A stretch of DNA of 64,000 nt from the NCBI GenBank assembly GCA_950106755.1, contig OX467082.1, positions 16,182,001 to 16,246,000 on the forward strand, written 5' to 3'. Shown here in pieces: positions 52,501 through 61,810 of the stretch. The stretch comes from Climacium dendroides (taxonomy: Eukaryota > Streptophyta > Bryopsida > Hypnales > Climaciaceae). The translations under genes were made by a program, and so were the position numbers. Every line of letters starts with the position of its first letter. Within the stretch, counting starts at the first letter, position 1. The notes under the pieces were generated by a model that was not told where the DNA came from, did not search any database, and worked only from the letters and a program-made list of their open reading frames with translations.

Positions 52501-53111
52501 CCTTGTAGAGGGATGACTCCCGAACGTCTTCATTGATCACTCCGGAATTCAATATCATTGCTCTCTGAGGAACAAACAATCACCTTTCTTTGTACAGAGT
52601 TCAACTCAAAGAACATGTCCTTTGTGACGCAGACATGAACATCACACAATTTTTGCGGACGTCACATTAAACGTCTATGACGTTGAACATGATAGAGTCG
52701 ACGTCAGAAGCAACATGGTGTGCGTTGCACTTGACGTCCGTACCAACGCGCGCCTCCCCAAAAACCTTGAATACCAGTGGTTCTATACTCAAATTATGTC
52801 TGCTCCAAAACTTACCTCCAAGACTGCTCTCCAAGTTCCTCCTCTTCCTCTGCGTCGTGCCCTGCCTCCTCCGACAAGTCCAACTGCACTTGAGGGGTCT
52901 TCTTCCTCTTCGCTGGAGGATTGCTGTCCCGGTTTCGTCCCTTCCCCGCCGACGCAGCAGGCCAAGGGTCTCCTTTGGCCTTGGAGCGGTGCTCATGCTC
53001 CCCGCGCATGCGGATTGGCTTTGGCGGCGGCGTTTCTTCATGTTCGCTGGAATCCTCTTCACGCCGCTGACTCGTGTTCCTCTTCCGCGCAGGGGCTTGA
53101 GCGCGAGGCAT
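49524..53111 (-). CDS. CACTA accessory (TnpA/ORF2-like) protein, 3' end unresolved
   Basis: Nine exons join in phase with GT-AG borders on the minus strand: 53111-52816, 52562-52501, 52224-52145, 52102-51967, 51615-51335, 50988-50326, 49976-49950, 49880-49734 and 49561-49524. The last ends in phase 2, so at least one more exon is needed. The product is about 590 residues. Its order is: a basic Arg/Lys/Pro-rich N-terminus; an acidic EEAGHDAEEEEE patch; a conserved-looking core with FGWEGQPKKDRRRLFRRLY and SEKWMQLFITKALIHVRWKL; a coiled coil (EAEVDAEMAKELQRLEEEK to about MEEMLRQIL); an acidic repeat-like VEDDV stretch; and a Lys/Pro/Ala-rich basic tail. That layout resembles the second gene of plant En/Spm elements (Transposase_24-like), which binds element ends. 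The start codon is the first Met in an open frame that extends further upstream, so an extra 5' exon is possible. The exon at 52562-52501 rests on phase and splice signals only. Confidence 0.5.
50134..50169 (+). repeat. 12-bp phased array, three units (accessory-gene intron)
   Basis: Hexamers GACGTT, GATGTC and GACACG start at 50134, 50146 and 50158, exactly 12 bp apart, with spacers CACTTG, CAATTT and CACTTG. Confidence 0.8.
50497..50589 (+). repeat. 12-bp phased array inside the accessory-gene coding exon
   Basis: AACGTC/AACATC-type units start at 50497, 50509 and 50521, then 50542, 50554, 50566 and 50578 (GAT). On the coding minus strand this yields the alternating Asp/Val/Asn stretch of the accessory protein. 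Confidence 0.75.
51788..51847 (+). repeat. 12-bp phased array, five units (accessory-gene intron)
   Basis: GACGTC, GACATT, GACGTC, GACATT and GACATC start at 51788, 51800, 51812, 51824 and 51836. The six-base spacers all differ. It is one of the clearest arrays and lies in the intron between exons 51967 and 51615. Confidence 0.88.
52626..52720 (+). repeat. 12-bp phased array cluster (accessory-gene intron)
   Basis: Units start at 52626, 52638, 52658, 52670, 52679, 52691, 52700 and 52712. Steps of 12 alternate with 9 and one step of 20. It includes three GACGTC/GACGTT sites. A related set at 52393, 52405 and 52417 lies in the next intron. Confidence 0.78.
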
Positions 53112-54769
53112 GTCCGCATCTGCCCCTCTCCACTGCACGTAGAACTCACCGTTCTGTACCCTCTTCAAACACAAACGCGCACATGAGCGTCCACAACAAA
53201 GGTCACACATTGGGGAGGCATCCTGGCAACCTGAAAACCTGCGCGCAATCGACTTGGTGCAAGGCGTGTTCTAGCCTCCGATGAAGCTGTGGCGGAAGAT
53301 TGGAACCCTTGTTGCTCCAGATCGGTGGAGAGCTGCGCCCCTTGCAACTACATGTAAGAACGCCGCCCTTGCCAAATTGACACAAAAATGAAAATTTCAA
53401 ACTACAAAACCGATGCCGATTGGAGAGCACCTACCTCACCTCTCTCACATTAGCAAGGCTGGCTCCAAAGACGAACGCAATTGAAGGATTACACAAACGC
53501 TGAAATTTCAGGGTTGTGTAAGGCCGCGCGTTCAAAGCAACGTAGCGTGGCGGTTGTGACTCTGCTGTGGAATTGAAGGCCCGCCCCCGCGTACAGCTGA
53601 GGTGGACCCCTACTAGCCCCCTATGACCCCGCTACGAGCCCCTATGGCTGTCACGGCGCAGGCCTCAGTCGCGACCGCGCCACCGGAAGCCCGTGCAGGA
53701 AACCCTAACTCCACACGGAGCGGCAGCGGCAGTCCTCCCTACAAACCCTAATGCGACCTGCGAGGGTCACCATTATCCCAATTACACGATGTTTCATCGT
53801 TTCGTGCAAGAAGTTGTGTACATTGGAAAGTACCTGCTGGACGGCACCTTCCTTTGGAATGCCCTCATGCCTTGGAGGCAATGTTTGAAGTGGGAGAGCA
53901 TCTTGGACGGTGTGGCGAGAGCTGCGTCGAAGGATTCCTCCAGCAGTACTTCTTCGTGGAGTCTTCAGAGACTGACCTTCGAGATTGGTACATATATGCC
54001 CACAGACAAGACTAGTGAGCAACGAAGCCACCTCAGAGTCTTCCGCCGGGACGACAGACTCCTCCTGGCAAGGCTCCGCAAATCGTACCACCCTACGACG
54101 CAGTGGCACTTCACAGTATACGGCCATATTGGTGAGGAACGTGTACACTCTATAGTATAAGGTGGTGCGCCCTCAACTCATGAGACACAGAAGATAGTAG
54201 TCATGGGCAATGTGGTCACCTCTGTCATTGTGGGCCAGCCCTTAAATACATGGGGAAAGTCCTAAGCTTGGACTCTGGTCGTACGGACTCCTGTTGTCGA
54301 TGATGTCACAATGGACATCCAGCCTGTCATTTTCGTGTTGAAGAATATGTCTTCTTCTGCACAATGCTATCACTTACAACATGCTCTGTGAGGACTTCGG
54401 ATGAGGCATCTGCAGTTTGTGTTTATACAAACTCAGGTTGACGTCACTTTTGACATCCTTTTTGACAGTCAATACAGGGCTCGAAGTGCCATCAATGGAA
54501 ATTTACATTTCGATCCTTGGATGACATAGTATGGGCCTAGAAGTAAAACAATGAACTCATTTCCAGTAATGCTTGCATTGAGAAAGGCACGCTAATTGTG
54601 AAGGAATCTTAACGCACGTCTTTAGTTGTGATTTGAAGATCGAGGTTGTTTTGCAATGACGGAACTTGGCCATGGAAGCAATGTGCGTTGTATGTCACAG
54701 TCACATTTGTATCATTCTGAACCTAAACACTCTTTAACACTTGGTTGCGACCTTGTATTTACTTCGTAG
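53112..54769. promoter_or_regulatory. Divergent intergenic spacer between the two CACTA genes
   Basis: About 1.65 kb between the starts of two oppositely transcribed genes, so it should carry both promoters. 53,550-53,720 is strikingly GC- and CpG-rich compared with the surroundings. At 53,693-54,160 both strands are open for about 150 codons; neither translation shows a known domain, and I cannot choose a strand. Phased 12-bp units occur at 54302/54314 and 54440/54452/54464. Confidence 0.45.
54440..54475 (+). repeat. 12-bp phased array, three units (intergenic spacer)
   Basis: GACGTC, GACATC and GACAGT start at 54440, 54452 and 54464, with spacers ACTTTT and CTTTTT. Confidence 0.82.
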
Positions 54770-56610
54770 ATGGCGTGGCGTCTCAATTCCCAAACCCGCT
54801 GACAAAGTGCAACTATCCGTATTTCAGAAGACGGACGCACGTTACGCCACATTATACTTGGTGACTTGATTTTGCACACTGAGTTGAGAGTCACCATAGA
54901 GGAAAACATTCGATCATTCAGGTGTCCGTGTAGGGATTGCAAGGGCGGTTTACAAAAAACCATTCAGGTTATTCGCTGGCATTACGGAGAGGTTGGTCGG
55001 GATCCATTTCTCACAAAATCCGTACTGGGTGGAGACCCCCCTGAGGGCTATCCACGGCGGGGAATGTGGGTAGAAGACATTGCTTATGACGATGATGTCA
55101 TTGACAATACTCCCTCTGACATTGAGCCTGACATCAACCACAACGTCGCACAGCCTGAAAATGCAGGGCCAGCTGATTTGGAGCCCCACATCCCTTTAGA
55201 TGCATATCACGAAGTCCACTGGCAGGTCCTTGAGGCATTGGACAGAGGAGATGCACTACACGGAGAGGCTGAAGGTAGTGTGGAGTTTCCCGAAAACGAT
55301 GACGTTGGTGGTGATAGCGTGGACGGATTGGAGGACCTTTACAGACAAGCTACTACCCCGTTGTACAATGGATCAGGGACAAGTGTTGTCTCAGCCACCA
55401 TCATAATTATGAACATGTGTACGGTGTTTCGGGTGAGCAATAGGTTTAGTGATGAGTTGTTCCGGTATTTGTCTGTGGACTTACTCCCAAGAGGTAATAA
55501 GCTGCCAGGATCCCATTACGAAGCACGAAAGACCATTAGAAAATTAGGCTTGCATTACAACAACGTGCATGGGTGTCCAAATGGTTGTATCCTTTTCGAA
55601 GATGAATATTCATCATTGGAGATTTGTCCCCATTGTAGTAGCTCCCGGTGGATGGATGGCTCAAATAACATTCCCTCCAAGGTCATTCGGCACTTTCCAC
55701 TCATTCCTCGACTCAAACGAATGTGGCGCTCACCAGAGATAGCTCGGATGTTGACTGGCTACCTCAAGCATGTTAGTGATGACGGGATCATGCGTTCCAT
55801 TGTCGATAGTCCTGCTTGGAAGCACATCGATACAGTCGTCGCGTTCGGCACCTTCAGCTCTGAGGTCCGAAACATGCGGCTGGCTCTAGCTTTAGATGGT
55901 GTGAATCCATTCAAGTTGAACAATAGTAATTGGTCGACTTGGCCAGTGCTAATTCTAATATACAACTTCGTGCCTTGGTTAGTGACCAAGAAATTTTTCA
56001 TTTCACTATCCATACTAATTTCGGGAAAGCACTCACCTACATCTAAAGGCGTTGGTGTCTTCATCCGTCCATTGCTAAAGGAGCTCGAAGAATTATGGTA
56101 AGGTGTTCCAGCCCTTGATTTCTCCCAAGTACAAGGGAGTTGCAGTTTCACCTTACGCGCTGTCTTGATGTGGACAATCTTTGATTTTCCGGCCTTGGGC
56201 CTCATATCCGGCTTGTGCTGTAAGGGATACAAGGGTTGTCCTTGTTGTGGAAAAGACACCGATGCAAGGATGGCTAAACTGGGAGACGTTCTTCCTAACA
56301 GGCGAACAAAGGGCTCAAAGATTGTGTATGGTGGTGTTCGTCGTTATTTACCGCGGCATCACCCTTACCGATGCAATTTGAGGTTTAATGGTCGAACGAA
56401 GCCTTGTGATAGGCCCCAGAAACAAACCACCGAGGAAACCATCGCATACGCAACGTGGCGGCAATCGTACTTGGATCTAGGAGGCAGAGAAAATGGGCCT
56501 GATGACCTAGTTCATGTTACTGGGGTGAAGCACCTGTGTCCTCTGTCCCAGTTGCCGTATTGGAAGGTCAGTGGGTTTCTAACCATCTGTATGTCCCAGT
56601 TGTTATTCCT

Positions 56611-56670
56611 GACGTCTATTGGGACATTATGGTTGACGTTATATCAGACATTGGGAGTAACGTAGTTGTC
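56611..56670 (+). repeat. 12-bp phased array, five units (transposase intron)
   Basis: GACGTC, GACATT, GACGTT, GACATT and AACGTA start at 56611, 56623, 56635, 56647 and 56659, all exactly 12 bp apart, within the first transposase intron. Confidence 0.88.
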
Positions 56671-57004
56671 ACTGCCTTCGATGAACAGCACTCTGTTTTG
56701 AGAAGTAAAGAGCACGTCAGCACTTGAACAGTACCTGCTTGACAGTAGTGGTACACATGTTTTGGAACTCTGCTTTCTTTTCTTTAATTCCCAATTTTTT
56801 TTTTGCTTGTGGCAGCATCTGTTGGAGCCTCACATCTTGGATGTCATGCATTGCGAAAAAAATATGTGTGAAAACATAGTCAAAACTTTGTTGGGCATGA
56901 AGGACAGTGTTGGAAGTAGAGTAGATGCAGAGGAATTGGGCATTCGAGAAGAGATATGGCTACAACCTCCACGACGGCAAAATGATCAATACTACATGCC
57001 ACGT

Positions 57005-59115
57005 TGTCGCACTGTAAATGCGTACATAGTGTAAAAAAGTGTGGTAATGTTTTATTTCTATTGATTTGATTTTCACGAATATGAGGAGAATAATGACATC
57101 ATCTTTAGTGGCTTCAAGGTGACGCCTTCTTACGATGGCTTGAGTCATCTATATAAGAATAGGTTGCCATCTTAGAATTCCATCAAACTTGAAGTAGTTT
57201 TCTTCATTATTTGTTATAGATTCAGTATGTCGAATTGGAGGGTTTTTTCTGAGTCCCAAGATGAAATTGGAATTCTAGTTTTTTTACCTCTAATAGGTGT
57301 ACGTTGAGTTTTAGTTCTTCATTCCATATTTGGAGTGAATTTCTATAATAATTTTGTGTTTGTGAAGTAGTTGTAAGGAAATATTCAAATGGTTTGCCTT
57401 CTAGGTGAACTTGAAGTAAATTTCCTTCAAAGATAAAGATAAGGAGATAGTAGTGGGCCAAATAAGTGCTCAATTATTGTTAGAGGAGTTTTAAGAGTGA
57501 GTTAGAGGCGGACCCCACTTGTTTGTGTGGTTGAGAGAAGATAAGGTAGAGGAAAAGTTGGATAGGATTCATCTTCTCTCCCATTGTGAGTTTAGGGAAA
57601 GACCCGAATGTTTGGAGGGCCATTGTGTTGTGTGTTTTTGGAATTTTGAAATGAAAATTGGTGGAGTTATGTATCATGGTGTCTTCTTTCTAAATTGATC
57701 TCACTTGCTTGATTTGGAGTTGTGAATCAAAAGTTGTGCTAGTTTGAGTGGAGGGAGGTTTGTTGCCTTCGAAATTAAGAGGCAGAGACTTCGACCGACC
57801 ATAAAAGACGGACAGGTTCTTGGTTTGCATTGATATTTGGAGGAAGTGTAGGAAATTAAGTTAGCTTTCTAGGAAGATCTCACTCATTCTATTTGGAGCT
57901 TGTATGAGTGAGTTACGAGTGTAGAAGTGAAGGAGTGTCTGCTGCCTATCATTTCTAGAGGCCGAAACTTTGAGTGGCCATGAAAGGTGGACAGAGTGTT
58001 AATTTGATTTGAGTTTTGGAGAGGATGTGTAAAGTTTTGTTAGCTTTCTAAGAAGCTATCATTCGAAGTAATTGGAGCATTTATGAGTAAGTTGTGAGTG
58101 TAGGAGTGAAGGAGGGTCTGTTGCCCTCACTTGTAGAGGCCGAAACTTTGGATGACCATAGTTTTGGGTCAGAGTATTGGAATGAGTTGAGATTTGGAGG
58201 AAATGGAGAGAATTGTGTTAGCTTTCCAGAGAGTTATCATGCAACCCATTTGAAGTTGTGAAGCAACGGTGGTGATCATTCAAAGTTTAGCTTTGAAGAT
58301 GAAGTTGGGGTAGAGATTTGAAGTTGGAGTTTGAGTGAAAATTTGAAGTTGAAGTTGAGGTGGAGCTTTGAGTGATGATTTGAAGTTGAAATTTGAAGAC
58401 ACAAAAATTGAAGACTCGTGTGTTGTGGCTTGTGGCTTGTTATTCCTAGCCGGATTTGGGGGCTTGTTGTCTTTCTATGGTTATTCCCAGCCGGTTTTGG
58501 AGGCTAGTTGCAATTTTCAATTTCAGCATTGTGAAACTGTTGCGAGCCGTGGTTATCCAGTAAGCGCTCCATTTTGTGTTTGTGGAGACTATTTGGGATT
58601 TAATCACCCACTTGGTTGCTCTTTTATGTTGTTCCCATTGGTGAAAGGCGCTTCCTGGTCACCATGGGTTTGAAAGTTTAGGGTCCCATCATCCGGACGG
58701 TCACTCGTGTTGGCTGTCCCGTTTTACCCGTCCGAGGCCGTGGGATCTTATCACCTTACCCTTACCCTTACCCTTATAGAGCCACCACAGGATAGGCCAA
58801 CGGGGAGGAGTTTGAAGATTGAAGATTGAAGATTGAAGATTGATGATTCGACGACCGTATACGAGATTTGAAGACCAAGATTAGAGATTCACGAGAGACA
58901 ACAAATTTTGTTGTTGTACAATATCATTTTGTATTTGACTGGTGAATTTGTGGGTGACAAGTTCACTCACCTTCATCATTCTAGTTAGAAGACTGGGTTT
59001 GCAAGTGACAAGTCCACTTGCCTTTATTCTCCTATCATATTTTTATTCCTTAGCCATTTCTAGTTGCAGCCAGAATCTTCGTGATTTCCCAAGGCAAACC
59101 GCTCTCAACACGACA
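57005..59115. mobile_element. LTR-type insertion (probable solo LTR) within the transposase exon
   Basis: The insertion starts TGTCGCACTG and ends ACACGACA, so it has TG...CA ends inside a TGTCG/CGACA inverted repeat. The four bases ACGT occur directly before (57001-57004) and directly after (59116-59119). Removing the insertion and one ACGT joins codons for MPR to APF, exactly the uninterrupted transposase frame. It contains no reverse transcriptase, integrase or gag coding, and I see no second copy of its own ends inside, so a long solo LTR fits best. A 101-codon frame at 58368-58673 shows no motif. Orientation is not determined. Confidence 0.78.
57690..58260 (+). repeat. About 179-bp diverged tandem repeat in the LTR-type insertion
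   Basis: Three units share, in order, GTTAGCTTTC, a GAGTGAGTT-like block, GTAGAAGTGAAGGAG, CTGTTGCC and AGAGGCCGAAACTTTG. The last block starts at about 57778, 57957 and 58135. Identity between units is moderate, so the array is older than the insertion or evolves fast. Confidence 0.75.
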
Positions 59116-60033
59116 ACGTGCACCTTTCATACTCACACCAAATGAGCGCAAAGAATTTGTAGCCATTGTCTCAAACATTCGGACTCCTACAAACTATGTG
59201 GGTAGCATTTACAAGCGCTTAGAGGACAGGAAGCTGCAATATATGAAGACACATGATTATCATGTCCTCATGCAACAAGTGAGGGAACCACGTACACTCC
59301 TTTCTTGGTGTACACGTCAATGTCGACAATATCCAACAATTCAATAACTTTGTTTGTGTGCGTCCACATGTTTTGCAGATTCTTCCCATTGCGGTTCAGA
59401 ATATATTAGATGAGAGGGTCCGCCTAGCTATTATTAAAATGAGCAGGGTTTTCCAAAGGCTATGTGCAAAGGAGGTGCGACCTGATGACAAGGAAGACAT
59501 GATGCGCGATGTTGTCATGGCGACATGCGAGATTGAGAAGGAGCTTCTGACAACGTTCTTGAACATCATGTCTCATTTGCCTGTGCACCTAGTAGAGCAA
59601 CTTTTCACTTGCGGTCCTGTGCATTGCCGGTGGATGTACCCAATTGAGCGATATATGAAAACACTCAAAGACTATGTGCGGACGTATGCACACCCCGAGG
59701 GTAGCATTGCTGAAGGCTATCGAATGGATGAGACGTTAGGATTCTGCACAGAGTACATGCAGCAGTATGGAGCAACAACGCAACGGGTGTGGGATGCTAC
59801 CGAGGAACCCATCATGACTGATGAAATTATTTCAAGCAAGAAGATGCAAAAGCGGAAAATGTCCAATGAGTTTCGCAACAACGCGCATGCCTTCGTCCTA
59901 GACAACGCAGCGTGCTTAGAACCATGGCGGGAGTGAGTGCTCTTTTCAACCTTCTTGACATTGTTTCCCTGGAGTTTACTATGAGATGATATTTGTACTT
60001 CTGTTGTCTAGGGACCTGGACGGTAATGTGCAC

Positions 60034-60166
60034 AATGTCAGAGATCATGTGTTCATAAACATTTATTATAACGTTTCAGCTATATACGTGTTCGTGTAGA
60101 CGTCATAGTGAACATCTCTGTCAATGCATAAAACTTGCAGTCCACGTCGAATTGGACATATGGTAC
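60034..60166 (+). repeat. 12-bp phased array cluster (transposase intron)
   Basis: Units start at 60034, 60046, 60058 and 60070 (AATGTC, CATGTG, AACATT, AACGTT), then 60099, 60111 and 60123 (GACGTC, AACATC, AATGCA), then 60143 and 60155 (CACGTC, GACATA). All steps within each set are 12 bp. Confidence 0.8.
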
Positions 60167-61151
60167 CTTCACAATGTTTCTTCACTGTGCCTTGGCACTG
60201 TAAGCGTCGTCTAACAATGCATGATCTGAATGCCTTGTAGGGAGTATGTGTTAGCGAGAGGCCACATCTGGGAAGAAAGGGAGGCCTTTCGAAGACAATT
60301 TTGGCGTCAACATCCGTCAATGCCAGTGCGGTATCCCAGCGAGCTCTCCGATTTGCCTCCGTTTGCATTGTGGCTGAGTGAAAGAGTTCAGAGTCTGCGA
60401 CATGCCGGTGAACATGTTGACCCCGATGTTGTAGAGTACGGGCAACCTCCAGAGCGGTATGCAGTCTCACATCGCCAAATGTATGCGTTTGGCATGCACC
60501 TCCGTGTTCGTAGTGCAGAGAGGGGCCGTGTCACATGCGACTCCGCAATTGTGGCCTCATTCACTGAGCAACTGCGTTGGGGGCTTCGCAATGGGCAACC
60601 CATAGAGAGAACCAATGAGTGCGTGGGGTATATTCAGGAGATATTGGAGTTGGACTACCGGAATCATTGCACGACAGTGCTGGTGTGCGATTGGGTTCGA
60701 TCAAACGAAGATGCTCGATATGCAAACATCCGCAAAGACCAATATGGGTTTACAAGAGCAAACTTCACTCGCATGGATGGCAGAGTCCACGCTGACTCTT
60801 TTGCTTTCCCATTGCATTGTCAACAAGTATTCTTCTCCGATGATCCGCACAGGCAAGGTTGGAAAATTGTGTGTCGCACAGATGTCCGGGGCAGACGTGG
60901 GCAGCTACAGGTGAACCAACCTATGCCTACCATAATTAATGTTGGCAGTGACACAGACTTCCCCGGTTTGCAACCTCAGTTGGTGGACGTGGAGCCTCAG
61001 AGGCAACCGGCCGAAGATGGTGGCACATACATTTGACCGTGGATGCGGTTTTGAAGTGAGTAGGAGAGAGATGGACGGCAGTAGGCAAATGGAGGCTAAT
61101 TTGTTATGAAACGGCCGCTACACACTCATTGTCGATGTTTACATTGCACAT

Positions 61152-61241
61152 GATGTGCGAATGGATGTCAAGGAGGATGCCCATTCTAACACGCTTGTTG
61201 AAAAGGACGTTGGATATAACATTCCAATGGACACATTTAAA
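61152..61241 (+). repeat. 12-bp phased array cluster downstream of the transposase
   Basis: Units start at 61152, 61164, 61176 and 61188, then 61206, 61218 and 61230 (GACGTT, AACATT, GACACA). This is the rightmost cluster seen and so gives a minimum right extent for the CACTA element. Confidence 0.72.
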
Positions 61242-61699
61242 CCAAGGTCGCAGGCATGCTCGCTGGAATTGGGGCACCTTCCATTCTGAATGTTCTTTTC
61301 GCTACAGTAAAAAAGTTTTTTGTTTCCTTCCCATGGAGTTCTGAGGTGAAAGTTGCATGGAGAATGTCTCAAACACCATATTTGCTGTTGCCTTCACCCC
61401 AGAACCAGGTCTAGGTACTTGCATGTGCTAGCCCAAGACCTTCTCATAGATCTTAGGAAGATTGTTTAGTGGAGCATGGTGATGCAATGGAAGAAGTCGT
61501 CTATGCATTGAATAGAAGGATTATCAATGTCTTGTATAGAATGGAATGTCACACCCCATGTTCCGTAGTAGTGAGAGGAGTTGTACTTGTAATTATTGTG
61601 TTCTACCATATTCTAAGAGTGGAAAATAGTAATGAATCAGATTGGGCTGAGTACATAATGTGCTCTGTATTTTTCTGTAGGCAGAGATCTCCCCACCTA

Positions 61700-61810
61700 G
61701 AAGCCAATGGAATGAACTTGGCCGGAACCCCCCCATGTTGTCCCCATTTAATTTTCCTCCCAACTCCCTAAATCTGAAAAGCAATGGAAGGAATGCACTA
61801 TGGGGTGACA
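61700..61810 (+). repeat. CCAATGGAATGAACTTGGCC repeat, copy 1
   Basis: The shared order of blocks is CAATGGAATGAACTTGGCC, ACCCCCCCATGTT, CCCCATTTAATTTT, CCCAACTCCCTAAAT, GAAGGAATGCACTATGGGG. The other copies lie at about 63319 and 63537. The family looks like fragments of one dispersed element. Confidence 0.8.

Larger units (their letters stand above)
54770..61036 (+). pseudogene. CACTA transposase (Transposase_21 + DUF4218 + DUF4216), inactivated
   Basis: Exons are 54770-56566, 56816-57004 continuing at 59120-59278, 59379-59932 and 60241-61036, with GT-AG introns and consistent phases. The N-terminal part has the zinc-knuckle-like FRCPCRDC. Transposase_21 follows with LLPRGNKLPGSHYEA, GCILFEDEY, ICPHC, LALDGVNPF and MWTIFDFPALG. 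After the insertion comes LTPNERKEF and HDYHVLMQQ, then DUF4218 with HLPVHLVEQL, CGPVHCRWMYPIERYMKTLK and EGSIAEGY. The C-terminal DUF4216 has ILELDYRNHCTTVLVCDWV and DQYGFTRANF. En/Spm transposases cut at the CACTA ends with help from an accessory protein. Three lesions are seen: TGA at 54800 (codon 11), TAA at 56099 in a conserved LW-x-x-GV position, and the 2.1-kb insertion at 57005. Apart from these the frame is open, so inactivation is fairly recent relative to the domain's conservation. The proposed ATG at 54770 is the only in-frame Met found upstream of the zinc-knuckle region. Confidence 0.93.
48473..61300 (+). mobile_element. CACTA (En/Spm-like) DNA transposon, degenerate, right end not located
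   Basis: The left boundary is CACTATAAGAAATC at 48473, the form expected of a CACTA terminal inverted repeat, followed within 140 bp by three AACGTGC subterminal motifs. The interior has two divergent genes, an accessory gene on the minus strand and a Transposase_21 gene on the plus strand, separated by a GC-rich spacer. A 2.1-kb LTR-type element sits inside the transposase. Twelve-bp phased GACGTC-like arrays run through the element to about 61.24 kb. The right end is an estimate: I found no matching terminus or 3-bp target duplication, so it may be deleted, mutated or further right. Confidence 0.8.

Noticed and set aside
53693..54160. About 150-codon open frames on both strands in the CACTA spacer
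   Set aside because: No recognised motif, both strands equally open, GC-rich composition explains the lack of stops.
56098..56145. A 48-nt GT-AG intron that would remove the TAA at 56099 in frame
   Set aside because: It is shorter than plant introns normally splice, and the skipped bases encode a GV...D stretch that matches the conserved family sequence, so a nonsense mutation is the simpler reading.
58368..58673. 101-codon frame within the LTR-type insertion
   Set aside because: No start context, no family motif, and it spans a local duplication inside the LTR.
58754..58776. CCCTTA repeats as interstitial telomere sequence
   Set aside because: The unit differs from the plant telomere repeat CCCTAAA and only about three and a half copies are present.
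61458..61472. GATTGTTTAGTG as the right end of the CACTA element
   Set aside because: Too unlike the left terminus and the next three bases do not match the TAC flank.
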